In this document: positions 1 to 11,585 of the stretch, in pieces | How the letters are laid out: every line of letters begins with the position of its first letter | How positions within the stretch are numbered: the stretch's first letter is position 1 | Assembly (NCBI RefSeq): GCF_051014685.1 | Contig: NW_027479027.1 | Coordinates: 62,001 to 126,000 of the forward strand | Direction: 5' to 3' | From: Ptiloglossa arizonensis | Taxonomy: Eukaryota; Arthropoda; Insecta; Hymenoptera; Colletidae | Length of the DNA: 64,000 nucleotides | Position numbers and translations under genes: made by a program | The notes under the pieces: model-generated | What the model was told of the DNA's origin: nothing | Database searches by the model: none | The model's input: only the letters and a program-made list of their open reading frames with translations

Positions 1-3
1 ATT

Positions 4-180
4 CCTGTTGCATCTGAAAGTAGAAACTCGCCCGATTACAACAGTATGTGTATTTTTTCTCTAGGCCATTCTGGTTAAGCGTTTGGAGCAGCAGAATTTC
101 GAAAAATTTTTTGCCATCTCAACCATTTCTTGGCTTCAAACTCCCATATCTCGCGAACGGATTGACCTAACCCAAAAATT
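4..180 (+). repeat. Representative 177-bp monomer with landmarks
   Basis: Taking the first C of CCTGTTG as position 1, consensus landmarks are: TATGTG at about 42-47; a T6 run at 50-55 followed by CCCTAGGCC, which holds an AvrII-type site CCTAGG at 57-62; GGAGCAGCAGAATTGCG at about 82-98; an A5T6 tract at 99-109; CTTCTCAACC at about 112-121; TCTCGCGAACGG with an NruI-type site TCGCGA at 148-153; CCTAACCC at about 163-170; and A5 at 171-175. The consensus is about 42% GC, with more C (43) than G (31) on this strand. The A/T runs lie roughly 50-70 bp apart and could favour bent or phased DNA. No match to the core of the CENP-B box was seen on either strand. Confidence 0.9.
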
Positions 181-231
181 CCTGTTGCATCTGAAAGTAG
201 AAACTCGCCCGATGACAACGGTATGTGTATT

Positions 232-762
232 TTTTTCCTAGGCCATTCTGGTTAAGCGTTTGGAGCAGCAGAATTGCGAAAAATATTTTGCCTTCTCAAC
301 TATTTTTTTGCTTCAAACTCCCACATCTCGCGAACGGATTGACCTAACCCAAAAATTTCTGTTGCATCTGAAAGTAGAAACTCGCCCGATTACAACGGTA
401 TGTGTATTTTTTCTCTAGGCCATTCTGGTTAAGCGTTTGGAGCAGCAGAATTGCGAAAAATTTTTTGCCTTCTCAACCATTTCTTGGCTTCAGACTCCCA
501 TATCTCGCGAACGGATTGACCTAACCCAAAAGTTCCTGTTGCGTCTGAAAGTAGAAACTCGCCCGATTACAACGGTATGTGTATTTTTTCCCCAGTCCAT
601 TCTGGTTAGGCGTGAGGAGCAGCAGAATTGCGAAAAATTTTTTCCCTTCTCAACCATTTCTTGGCTTCAAACTCCCATATCTCGCGAACGGATTGACCTA
701 ACCCAAAAATTCCTATTGCATCTAAAAGTAGAAACTCGCCCGATTACAACGGTATGTGTATT
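232..762 (+). repeat. 3-monomer duplication, copy 1 (531 bp unit)
   Basis: This unit is repeated directly downstream at an offset of 531 bp (3 x 177). Both copies share CCCACATCTCG, the CAGACTCCC monomer with GTTGCGTCTG, and CCCCAGTCC with GGCGTGAGG. The visible difference is TTCTCTAGG at about 412 against TTCCCTAGG in the second copy. A related block follows at about 2570-3058, ten monomers after copy 2. Confidence 0.85.
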
Positions 763-1298
763 TTTTTCCTAGGCCATTCTGGTTAAGCGTTTGGAGCAGC
801 AGAATTGCGAAAAATATTTTGCCTTCTCAACTATTTTTTTGCTTCAAACTCCCACATCTCGCGAACGGATTGACCTAACCCAAAAATTTCTGTTGCATCT
901 GAAAGTAGAAACTCGCCCGATTACAACGGTATGTGTATTTTTTCCCTAGGCCATTCTGGTTAAGCGTTTGGAGCAGCAGAATTGCGAAAAATTTTTTGCC
1001 TTCTCAACCATTTCTTGGCTTCAGACTCCCATATCTCGCGAACGGATTGACCTAACCCAAAAGTTCCTGTTGCGTCTGAAAGTAGAAACTCGCCCGATTA
1101 CAACGGTATGTGTATTTTTTCCCCAGTCCATTCTGGTTAGGCGTGAGGAGCAGCAGAATTGCGAAAAATTTTTTCCCTTCTCAACCATTTCTTGGCTTCA
1201 AACTCCCATATCTCGCGAACGGATTGACCTAACCCAAAAATTCCTATTGCATCTAAAAGTAGAAACTCGCCCGATTACAACGGTATGTGTATTTTTTC
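763..1298 (+). repeat. 3-monomer duplication, copy 2
   Basis: Second copy of the 531-bp unit, with the same markers in the same order. It ends where the next monomer changes from the CCCACATCTCG type to the CAAACCACC type. The pair is a simple head-to-tail duplication as expected from unequal exchange in register. Confidence 0.85.
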
Positions 1299-2625
1299 CC
1301 TAGGCCATTCTGGTTAAACGTTTGGAGCAGCAGAATTGCGAAAAATTTTTTGCCTTCTCAACCATTTCTTGGCTTCAAACCACCATATCTCGCGAACGGA
1401 TTGACCTAACCCAAAAATTGCTATTGCATCTGAAAGTAGAAACTCGCCCGAATACAACGGTATGTGTATTTTTTCCCTAGGCCATTCTAGTTAAACGTTT
1501 GGAGCATTAGAAGAGCGAAAAATTTGTTGTCTTCTCAACTATTTTTTGGATTCAAACTCCCATATCCCGCGAACGGATTAACCTAACCCAAAAATTCCTA
1601 TTGCATCTAAAAGTAGAAACTCGCCCGAATACAACGGTATGTGTATTTTTTCCCTAGGCCATTCTGGTTAAACGTTTGGAGCAGCAGAAGAGCGAAAAAT
1701 TTGTTGTCTTCTCAACTATTTTTTAGCTTCAAACTCCCATATCCCGCGAACGGATTAACCTAACCCAAAAATTCCTGTTGCATCTGAAATTAGAAACTCG
1801 CCCGATTACAACAGTATGTGTATTTTTTCCCTAGGCCATTCTGGTTAAGCGTTTGGAGCAGCAGAATTTCGAAAAATTTTTTGCCATCTCAACCATTTCT
1901 TGGCTTCAAACTCCCATATCTCGCGAACGGATTGACCTAACCCAAAAATTCCTATTGCATCTAAAAGTAGAAACTCGCCCGATTACAACGGTATGTGTAT
2001 TTTTTCCCTAGGCCATTCTGGTTAAACGTTTGGAGCAGCAGAATTGCGAAAAATTTTTTGCCTTCTCAACCATTTCTTGGCTTCAAACCACCATATCTCG
2101 CGAACGGATTGACCTAACCCAAAAATTGCTATTGCATCTGAAAGTAGAAACTCGCCCGAATACAACGGTATGTGTATTTTTTCCCCAGTCCATTCTGGTT
2201 AGGCGTGAGGAGCAGCAGAATTGCGAAAAATTTTTTGCCTTCTCAACCATTTCTTGGCTTCAAACTCCCATATCTCGCGAACGGATTGACCTAACCCAAA
2301 AATTCCTATTGCATCTAAAAGTAGAAACTCGCCCGATTACAACGGTATGTGTATTTTTTCCCTAGGCCATTCTGGTTAAACGTTTGGAGCAGCAGAAGAG
2401 CGAAAAATTTTTTGCCTTCTCAACCATTTCTTGGCTTCAGACTCCCATATCTCACGAACGGATTGACCTAACCCAAAAATTCCTATTGTAACTCAAAGAA
2501 GAAACTCGCCCGATTACAAGGGTATGTGTATTTTTTCCCTAGGCCATTCTGGTTAAGCGTTTGGAGCCGCAGAATTGCGAAAAATATTTTGCCTTCTCAA
2601 CTATTTTTTTGCTTCAAACTCCCAC

Positions 2626-4572
2626 ATCTCGCGAACGGATTGACCTAACCCAAAAATTTCTGTTGCATCTGAAAGTAGAAACTCGCCCGATTACAACGGT
2701 ATGTGTATTTTTTCCCTAGGCCATTCTGGTTAAGCGTTTGGAGCAGCAGAATTGCGAAAAATTTTTTGCCTTCTCAACCATTTCTTGGCTTCAGACTCCC
2801 ATATCTCGCGAACGGATTGACCTAACCCAAAAGTTCCTGTTGCGTCTGAAAGTAGAAACTCGCCCGATTACAACGGTATGTGTATTTTTTCCCCAGTCCA
2901 TTCTGGTTAGGCGTGAGGAGCAGCAGAATTGCGAAAAATTTTTTGCCTTCTCAACCATTTCTTGGCTTCAAACTCCCATATCTCGCGAACGGATTGACCT
3001 AACCCAAAAATTCCTGTTGCATCTGAAAGTAGAAACTCGCCCGATTACAACGGTATGAGTATTTTTTCCCTGGGCCATGCTGGTTAAACGTTTGGAGCAG
3101 CAGAATTGCGAAAAATATTTTGCCTTCTCAACCATTTCTTGGCTTCAAACCACCATATCTCGCGAACGGATTGACCTAACACAAAAATTCCTATTGCACC
3201 TGAAAGTAGAAACTCGCCCGATTACAAGGGTATGTGTATTTTTTCCCTAGGCCATTCTGGTTAAGCGTTTGGAGCCGCAGAATTGCGAAACATTTTTTGC
3301 CTTCTCAAACATTTCTTGGCTTCAAACTCCCATATCTCGCGAACGGATTGACCTAACTCAAAAATTCCTATTGCATCTGAAAGTAGAAACTCGCCCGATT
3401 ACAACGGTATGTGTATTTTTTCCCTAGGCCATTCTGGTTAAACGTTTGGAGCAGCAGAATTGCGAAAAATATTTTGCCTTCTCAACCGTTTCTTGGCTTC
3501 AAACCACCATATCTCGCGAACGGATTGACCTAACCCAAAAATTCCTATTGCATCTGAAAGTAGAAACTCGCCCGATTACAAGGGTATGTGTATTTTTTCC
3601 CTAGGCCATTCTGGTTAAGCGTTTGGAGCCGCAGAATTGCGAAACATTTTTTGCCTTCTCAAACATTTCTTGGCTTCAAACTCCCATATCTCGCGAACGG
3701 ATTGACCTAACCCAAAAATTCCTATTGCATCTGAAAGTAGACACTCGCCCGATTACAACGGTATGTGTATTTTTTCCCTAGGCCATTCTGGTTAAACGTT
3801 TGGAGCAGCAGAATTGCGAAAAATTTTTAGCCTTCTCAACCATTCCTTGGATTTAAACTCCCATATCTCTCGAACGGATTGACCTAACCCAAAAATTCCT
3901 GTTGCGTCTGAAAGTAGAAACTCGCCCGATTACAACGGTATGCGTGGTTTTTCCATAGACCATTCTGGTTAAGCGTTAGGAGCAGCAGAATTGCGAAATT
4001 TTTTTGCCTTCTCAACCATTTCTTGGCTTCAAACTCCCATATCTCGCGAACGGATTGACCTAACCCAAAAAATTCCTGTTGCGTCTGAAAGTAGAAACTC
4101 GCCCGATTACAACGGTATGCGTGGTTTTACCCTAGACCATTCTGGTTAAGCGTTAGGAGCAGCAGAATTGCGAAAAATTTTTTGCCTTCTCAACCATTTC
4201 TTGGCTTCAAACTCCCATATCTCGCGAACGGATTGACCTAACCCAAAAATTCCTGTTGCATCTGAAAGTAGAAACTCGCCCGATTACAACGGTATGTGTA
4301 TTTTTTCCCTGGGCCATTCTGGTTAAACGTTTGGAGCAGCAGAATTGCGAAAAATATTTTGCCTTCTCAACCGTTTCTTGGCTTCAAATCACCATATCTC
4401 GCGAACGGATTGACCTAACCCAAAAATTCCTATTGCATCTGAAAGTAGAAACTCGCCCGATTACAACGGTATGTGTATTTTTTCCCTAGGCCATTCTGGT
4501 TAAGCGTTTGGTGCAGCAGAAGTGCGAAATATTTGGTCTCTTCTCAACTATTTTTTAGCTTCAAACTCCCAT
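2626..4572 (+). repeat. 11-monomer duplication, copy 1 (1947 bp unit)
   Basis: The following 1947 bp (11 x 177) repeat this block. By eye the match runs from 2626 to 4605 against 4573 to 6552. It begins just after the CCCACATCTCG/CCCATATCTCG difference (2625 against 4572) and ends at a T/C difference (4606 against 6553). The only internal substitution I noticed is G at 3079 against T at 5026. The block carries the series a-b-f-b-c-d-e-f-g. It includes one 176-bp change (GCGAAATTTTTTT at about 3992) and a compensating extra A (CCCAAAAAATTCC at about 4070), so the unit length stays exact. Confidence 0.92.
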
Positions 4573-6552
4573 ATCTCGCGAACGGATTGACCTAACCCAA
4601 AAATTTCTGTTGCATCTGAAAGTAGAAACTCGCCCGATTACAACGGTATGTGTATTTTTTCCCTAGGCCATTCTGGTTAAGCGTTTGGAGCAGCAGAATT
4701 GCGAAAAATTTTTTGCCTTCTCAACCATTTCTTGGCTTCAGACTCCCATATCTCGCGAACGGATTGACCTAACCCAAAAGTTCCTGTTGCGTCTGAAAGT
4801 AGAAACTCGCCCGATTACAACGGTATGTGTATTTTTTCCCCAGTCCATTCTGGTTAGGCGTGAGGAGCAGCAGAATTGCGAAAAATTTTTTGCCTTCTCA
4901 ACCATTTCTTGGCTTCAAACTCCCATATCTCGCGAACGGATTGACCTAACCCAAAAATTCCTGTTGCATCTGAAAGTAGAAACTCGCCCGATTACAACGG
5001 TATGAGTATTTTTTCCCTGGGCCATTCTGGTTAAACGTTTGGAGCAGCAGAATTGCGAAAAATATTTTGCCTTCTCAACCATTTCTTGGCTTCAAACCAC
5101 CATATCTCGCGAACGGATTGACCTAACACAAAAATTCCTATTGCACCTGAAAGTAGAAACTCGCCCGATTACAAGGGTATGTGTATTTTTTCCCTAGGCC
5201 ATTCTGGTTAAGCGTTTGGAGCCGCAGAATTGCGAAACATTTTTTGCCTTCTCAAACATTTCTTGGCTTCAAACTCCCATATCTCGCGAACGGATTGACC
5301 TAACTCAAAAATTCCTATTGCATCTGAAAGTAGAAACTCGCCCGATTACAACGGTATGTGTATTTTTTCCCTAGGCCATTCTGGTTAAACGTTTGGAGCA
5401 GCAGAATTGCGAAAAATATTTTGCCTTCTCAACCGTTTCTTGGCTTCAAACCACCATATCTCGCGAACGGATTGACCTAACCCAAAAATTCCTATTGCAT
5501 CTGAAAGTAGAAACTCGCCCGATTACAAGGGTATGTGTATTTTTTCCCTAGGCCATTCTGGTTAAGCGTTTGGAGCCGCAGAATTGCGAAACATTTTTTG
5601 CCTTCTCAAACATTTCTTGGCTTCAAACTCCCATATCTCGCGAACGGATTGACCTAACCCAAAAATTCCTATTGCATCTGAAAGTAGACACTCGCCCGAT
5701 TACAACGGTATGTGTATTTTTTCCCTAGGCCATTCTGGTTAAACGTTTGGAGCAGCAGAATTGCGAAAAATTTTTAGCCTTCTCAACCATTCCTTGGATT
5801 TAAACTCCCATATCTCTCGAACGGATTGACCTAACCCAAAAATTCCTGTTGCGTCTGAAAGTAGAAACTCGCCCGATTACAACGGTATGCGTGGTTTTTC
5901 CATAGACCATTCTGGTTAAGCGTTAGGAGCAGCAGAATTGCGAAATTTTTTTGCCTTCTCAACCATTTCTTGGCTTCAAACTCCCATATCTCGCGAACGG
6001 ATTGACCTAACCCAAAAAATTCCTGTTGCGTCTGAAAGTAGAAACTCGCCCGATTACAACGGTATGCGTGGTTTTACCCTAGACCATTCTGGTTAAGCGT
6101 TAGGAGCAGCAGAATTGCGAAAAATTTTTTGCCTTCTCAACCATTTCTTGGCTTCAAACTCCCATATCTCGCGAACGGATTGACCTAACCCAAAAATTCC
6201 TGTTGCATCTGAAAGTAGAAACTCGCCCGATTACAACGGTATGTGTATTTTTTCCCTGGGCCATTCTGGTTAAACGTTTGGAGCAGCAGAATTGCGAAAA
6301 ATATTTTGCCTTCTCAACCGTTTCTTGGCTTCAAATCACCATATCTCGCGAACGGATTGACCTAACCCAAAAATTCCTATTGCATCTGAAAGTAGAAACT
6401 CGCCCGATTACAACGGTATGTGTATTTTTTCCCTAGGCCATTCTGGTTAAGCGTTTGGTGCAGCAGAAGTGCGAAATATTTGGTCTCTTCTCAACTATTT
6501 TTTAGCTTCAAACTCCCATATCTCGCGAACGGATTGACCTAACCCAAAAATT
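4573..6552 (+). repeat. 11-monomer duplication, copy 2
   Basis: Head-to-tail second copy of the 1947-bp block, including the paired single-base deletion and insertion near 5940 and 6017. Near identity implies a recent event. The sequence just after its end (from 6484) is shared with a distant block at 39.2 kb. Confidence 0.92.
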
Positions 6553-7475
6553 CCTGTTGCATCTGAAAGTAGAAACTCGCCCGATTACAACGGTATGTGA
6601 ATTTTCTCCCTAGGCCATTCTGGTTAAGCGTTTGGAGCAGCAGAATTGCGAAAAATTTTTTGCCTTCTCAACCATTTCTTGGCTTCAAACTCCCATATCT
6701 CGCGAACGGATTGACCTAACCCAAAAATTCCTATTGCATCTGAAAGTAGAAACTCGCCCGATTACAACGGTATGTGTATTTTTTCCCTAGGCCATTCTGG
6801 TTAAGCGTTTGGAGCAGCAGAATTGCGAAAAATTTTTTGCCTTCTCAACCATTTCTTGGCTTCAGACTCCCATATCTGGCGAACGGATTGACCTAACCCA
6901 AAAATTCCTGTTGCGTCTGAAAGTAGAAACTCGCCCGATTACAACGGTATGTGTATTTTTTCCCTAGTCCATTCTGGTTAGGCGTAAGGAGCAGCAGAAT
7001 TGCGAAAAATTTTTTGCCTTCTCAACCATTTCTTGGCTTCAAACTCCCATATCTCGCGAACGGATTGACCTAACCCAAAAATTCCTATTGCATCTAAAAG
7101 TAGAAACTCGCCCGATTACAACGGTATGTGTATTTTTTTCCTAGGCCATTCTGGTTAAACGTTTGGAGCAGCAGAATTGCGAAAAATTTTTTGCCTTCTC
7201 AACCATTTCTTGGCTTCAAACTCCCATATCTCGCGAACGGATTGACCTAACCCAAAAATTCCTATTGCATCTGAAAGTAGAAACTCGCCCGATTACAACG
7301 GTATGTGTATTTTTTCCCTAGTCCATTCTGGTTAGGCGTAAGGAGCAGCAGAATTGCGAAAAATTTTTTGCCTTCTCAACCATTTCTTGGCTTCAAACTC
7401 CCATATCTCGCGAACGGATTGACCTAACCCAAAAATTCCTATTGCATCTAAAAGTAGAAACTCGCCCGATTACAA
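6484..7475 (+). repeat. Long-range shared block, left copy (about 992 bp)
   Basis: This block and 39219-40210 match base for base as far as I could follow, at an offset of 32735 bp. Shared unusual states are GTGAATTTTCTCCC at about 6597, CTGGCGAACGG at about 6876, CCTAGTCC followed by GGCGTAAGG at about 6965-6990 and again near 7319-7344, and TTTTTTTCCTAGG at about 7132. The match ends at an A/C difference (7476 against 40211). On the left it continues past one mismatch (6483 against 39218) into the g-type monomer. Confidence 0.88.
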
Positions 7476-8224
7476 AGGTATGTGTATTTTTTCCCTAGTC
7501 CATTCTGGTTAGGCGTAAGGAGCAGCAGAATTGCGAAAAATTTTTTGCCTTCTCAACCATTTCTTGGCTTCAAACTCCCATATCTCGCGAACGGATTGAC
7601 CTAACCCAAAAATTCCTGTTGCATCTGAAAGTAGAAACTCGCCCGATTACAACGGTATGTGAATTTTTTCCCTAGGCCATTCTGGTTAAGCGTTTGGAGC
7701 AGCAGAATTGCGAAAAATTTTTTGCCTTCTCAACCATTTCTTGGCTTCAAACTCCCATATGTCGCGAACGGATTGACCTAACCCAAAAATTCCTATTGCA
7801 TCTGAAAGTAGAAACTCGCCCGATTACAACGGTATGTGTATTTTTTCCCTAGTCCATTCCGGTTAGGCGTTAGGAGCAGCAGAATTGCGAAAAATTTTTT
7901 GCCTTCTCAACCATTTCTTGGCTTCAAACTCCCATATCTCGCGAACGGATTGACCTAACCCAAAAATTCCTATTGCATCTGAAAGTAGAAAGTCGCCCGA
8001 TTACAATGGTATGTGTATTTTTTCCCTAGGCCATTCTGGTTAAACGTTTGGAGCAGCAGAATTGCGAAAAATTTTTTGCCTTCTCAACCATTTCTTGGCT
8101 TCAAACTCCCATATCTCGCGAACGGATTGACCTAACCCAGAAATTCCTGTTGCATCTGAAAGTAGAAACTCGCCCGATTACAACGGTATGTGTATTTTTT
8201 CCCTAGGCCATTCTGGTTAAGCGT
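7476..8224 (+). repeat. Ordinary monomers between shared block and first full octet
   Basis: About four standard monomers. Local markers are GGCGTAAGG (about 7513), CATATGTCGCG (about 7757), CATTCCGG (about 7855) and GAAAGTCGCCCGATTACAATGG (about 7988). The last marker recurs immediately before an h' monomer at about 11350, 16470, 17530 and 21080, so this run is the leader of the octet. Confidence 0.7.
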
Positions 8225-9640
8225 TTGGAGCAGCAGAAGTGCGAAAAATTTGTTGTCTTCTCAACTATTTTTTTGCTTCAAACTCCCATATCTCGCGAAC
8301 GGATTGACCTAACCCAAAAATTCCTGTTGCATCTGAAAGTAGAAACTCGCCCGATTACAACGGTATGTGTATTTTTTCCCTGGGCCATTCTGGTTAAACG
8401 TTTGGAGCAGCAGAATTGCGAAAAATATTTTGCCTTCTCAACCATTTCTTGGCTTCAAACCACCATATCTCGCGAACGGATTGACCTAACACAAAAATTC
8501 CTATTGCACCTGAAAGTAGAAACTCGCCCGATTACAAGGGTATGTGTATTTTTTCCCTAGGCCATTCTGGTTAAGCGTTTGGAGCCGCAGAATTGCGAAA
8601 CATTTTTTGCCTTCTCAAACATTTCTTGGCTTCAAACTCCCATATCTCGCGAACGGATTGACCTAACCCAAAAATTCCTATTGCATCTGAAAGTAGACAC
8701 TCGCCCGATTACAACGGTATGTGTATTTTTTCCCTAGGCCATTCTGGTTAAACGTATGGAGCAGCAGAATTGCGAAAAATTTTTTGCCTTCTCAACCATT
8801 CCTTGGATTTAAACTCCCATATCTCTCGAACGGATTGACCTAACCCAAAAATTCCTGTTGCGTCTGAAAGTAGAAACTCGCCCGATTACAACGGTATGCG
8901 TGGTTTTTCCATAGACCATTCTGGTTAAGCGTTAGGAGCAGCAGAATTGCGAAATTTTTTTGCCTTCTCAACCATTTCTTGGCTTCAAACTCCCATATCT
9001 CGCGAACGGATTGACCTAACCCAAAAAATTCCTGTTGCGTCTGAAAGTAGAAACTCGCCCGATTACAACGGTATGCGTGGTTTTACCCTAGACCATTCTG
9101 GTTAAGCGTTAGGAGCAGCAGAATTGCGAAAAATTTTTTGCCTTCTCAACCATTTCTTGGCTTCAAACTCCCATATCTCGCGAACGGATTGACCTAACCC
9201 AAAAATTCCTGTTGCATCTGAAAGTAGAAACTCGCCCGATTACAACGGTATGTGTATTTTTTCCCTGGGCCATTCTGGTTAAACGTTTGGAGCAGCAGAA
9301 TTGCGAAAAATATTTTGCCTTCTCAACCGTTTCTTGGCTTCAAACCACCATATCTCGCGAACGAATTGACCTAACCCAAAAATTCCTATTGCATCTGAAA
9401 GTAGAAACTCGCCCGATTACAACGGTATGTGTATTTTTTCCCTAGGCCATTCTGGTTAAGCGTTTGGTGCAGCAGAAGTGCGAAATATTTGGTCTCTTCT
9501 CAACTATTTTTTAGCTTCAAACTCCCATATGTCGCGAACGGATTGACCTAACCCAAAAATTCCTATTGCATCTGAAAGTAGAAACTCGCCCGATTACAAC
9601 GGTATGTGTATTTTTTCCCTAGGCCATTCTGGTTAAGCGT
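8225..9640 (+). repeat. Octet higher-order repeat h'-a-b-c-d-e-f-g
   Basis: Eight ordered monomers, 1416 bp. h': GAAGTGCGAAAAATTTGTTG. a: AAATATTTTGCC with CAAACCACC, AACACAAAA and ACAAGGG. b: GGAGCCGCAG with GCGAAACATTTTTT and TCAAACATTT. c: CCTTGGATTTAAAC with ATCTCTCGAAC and GCGTGGTTTTTCCATAGAC. d: GCGAAATTTTTTTGCC, ending GTGGTTTTACCCTAGAC. e: plain monomer ending CCCTGGGCC. f: AAATATTTTGCC with CAACCGTTTC. g: TTGGTGCAGCAG with GCGAAATATTTGG. The same order recurs at 17776, 19369 and 21315, which makes it a true HOR. Confidence 0.88.
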
Positions 9641-11585
9641 TTGGAGCAGCAGAATTGCGAAAAACTTGTTGCCTTCTCAACCATTTCTTGGCTTCAGACT
9701 CCCATATCTCGCGAACGGATTGACCTAACCCAAAAATTCCTGTTGCGTCTGAAAGTAGAAACTCGCCCGATTACAACGGTATGTGTATTTTTTCCCTAGT
9801 CCATTCTGGTTAGGCGTTAGGAGCAGCAGAATGGCGAAAAATTTTTTGCCTTCTGAACCATTTCTTGGCTTCAAACTCCCATATCTCGCGAACGGATTGA
9901 CCTAACCCAAAAATTCCTATTGCATTTAAAGTAGAAACTTGCCCGATTACAACGGTATGTGTATTTTTTCCCTAGGCCATTCTGGTTAAACGTTTGGAGC
10001 AGCAGAATTGCGAAAAATTTTTTGCCTTCTCAACCATTTCTTGGCTTCAAACTCCCATATCTCGCGAACGGATTGACCTAACCCAAAAATTCCTGTTGCA
10101 TCTGAAAGTAGAAAGTCGCCCGATTACAATGGTATGTGTATTTTTTCCCTAGGCCATTCTGGATAAACGTTTGGAGCAGCAGAATTGCGAAAAATTTTTT
10201 GCCTTCTCAACCATTTCTTGGCTTCAAACTCCCATATCTCGCGAACGGATTGACCTAACCCAAAAATTACTGTTGCATCTGAAAGTAGAAACTCGCCCGA
10301 TTACAACGGTATGTGTATTTTTTCCCTAGGCCATTCTGGTTAAACGTTTGGAGCAGCAGAATTGCGAAAAATTTTTTGCCTTCTCAACCATTCCTTGGAT
10401 TTAAACTCCCATATCTCTCGAACGGATTGACCTAACCCAAAAATTCCTGTTGCGTCTGAAAGTAGAAACTCGCCCGATTACAACGGTATGCGTGGTTTTT
10501 CCATAGACCATTCTGGTTAAGCGTTAGGAGCAGCAGAATTGCGAAATTTTTTTGCCTTCACACCCATTTCTTGGCTTCAAACTCCCATATCTCGCGAACG
10601 GATTGACCTAACCCAAAAATTCCTGTTGCGTCTGAAAGTAGAAACTCGCCCGATTACAACGGTATGCGTGGTTTTACCCTAGACCATTCTGGTTAAGCGT
10701 TAGGAGCAGCAGAATTGCGAAAAATTTTTTGCCCTCTCAACCATTTCTTGGCTTCAAACTCCCATATCTCGCGAACGGATTGACCTAACCCAAAAATTCC
10801 TGTTGCATCTGAAAGTAGAAACTCGCCCGATTACAACGGTATGTGTATTTTTTCCCTGGGCCTTTCTGGTTAAACGTTTGGAGCAGCAGAATTGCGAAAA
10901 ATATTTTGCCTTCTCAACCGTTTCTTGGCTTCAAACCACCATATCTCGCGAACGGATTGACCTCACCCAAAAATTCCTATTGCACCGAAAAGTAGAAACT
11001 CGCCCGATTACAACGGTATGTGTATTTTTTCCCTAGGCCATTCTGGTTAAGCGTTTGGAGCAGCAGAATTGCGAAAAATTTTTTGCCTTCTCAACCATTT
11101 CTTGGCTTCAAACTCCCATATCTCGCGAACGGATTGACATAACCCAAAAATTCCTATTGCATCTGAAAGTAGAAACTCGCCCGATTACAACGGTATGTGT
11201 ATTTTTTCCCTAGTCCATTCTGGTTCGGCGTTAGGAGCAGCAGAATTGCGAAAAATTTTTTGCCTTCACAACCATTTCTTGGCTTCAAACTCCCATATCT
11301 CGCGAACGGATTGACCTAACCCAAAAATTCCTATTGCATCTGAAAGTAGAAAGTCGCCCGATTACAATGGTATGTGTATTTTTTCCCTAGGCCATTCTGG
11401 TTAAACGTTTGGAGCAGCAGAATTGCGAAAAATTTTTTGCCTTCTCAACCATTTCTTGGCTTCAAACTCCCATATCTCGCGAACGGATTGACCTAACCCA
11501 AAAATTCCTGTTGCATCTGAAAGTAGAAACTCGCCCGATTACAACGGTATGTGTATTTTTTCCCTAGGCCATTCTGGTTAAGCGT
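9641..11585 (+). repeat. Partial series with c-d-e-f block and leader monomers
   Basis: The stretch begins with the GAAAAACTTGTTGCC monomer (about 9658) and continues through a TTAGGCGTTAGG monomer to c (about 10385), d' with TTCACACCCATTT (about 10555), e (about 10700) and f (about 10880). Leader monomers follow to the next h'. Private changes include GAATGGCG at about 9829, a base lost in TGCATTTAAAG at about 9924, and GGATAAACG at about 10161. It resembles 13.0-15.7 kb, where it was duplicated. Confidence 0.8.

Larger units (their letters stand above)
1..2625 (+). repeat. Left segment of mixed monomers
   Basis: This stretch lacks the ordered a-to-g series found further right. Its markers are GGTTAGGCGTGAGG following CCCCAGTCC (at about 590-615, 1122-1147 and 2184-2213), GAAGAGCGAAAAATTTGTTG (about 1511, 1688), CCCACATCTCG (about 322, 853, 2621) and pairs of CAAACCACC monomers. 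It contains a 3-monomer tandem duplication, listed separately. The left end of the window cuts the array, so this may be the edge of a larger block. Confidence 0.75.

Noticed and set aside
68..170. Possible tRNA-type promoter boxes (TGGTTAAGCG resembling an A box, GGATTGACC resembling a B box), which would suggest a SINE origin
   Set aside because: The A-box resemblance is fair, but the B-box match is poor and the monomer has no tRNA fold, poly-A tail or target-site duplications. I could not support it.
160..180. Telomere-like CCTAACCC in each monomer
   Set aside because: Only one partial unit per 177 bp, not followed by further repeats, so it is not a telomeric tract; chance similarity is enough.
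437..3058. Apparent small proteins of 106-111 residues made of two 59-residue repeats
   Set aside because: They start at TTG, recur with every similar monomer pair, and are closed or open according to a single A/G site. No domain is recognisable. They are satellite read through in one frame.
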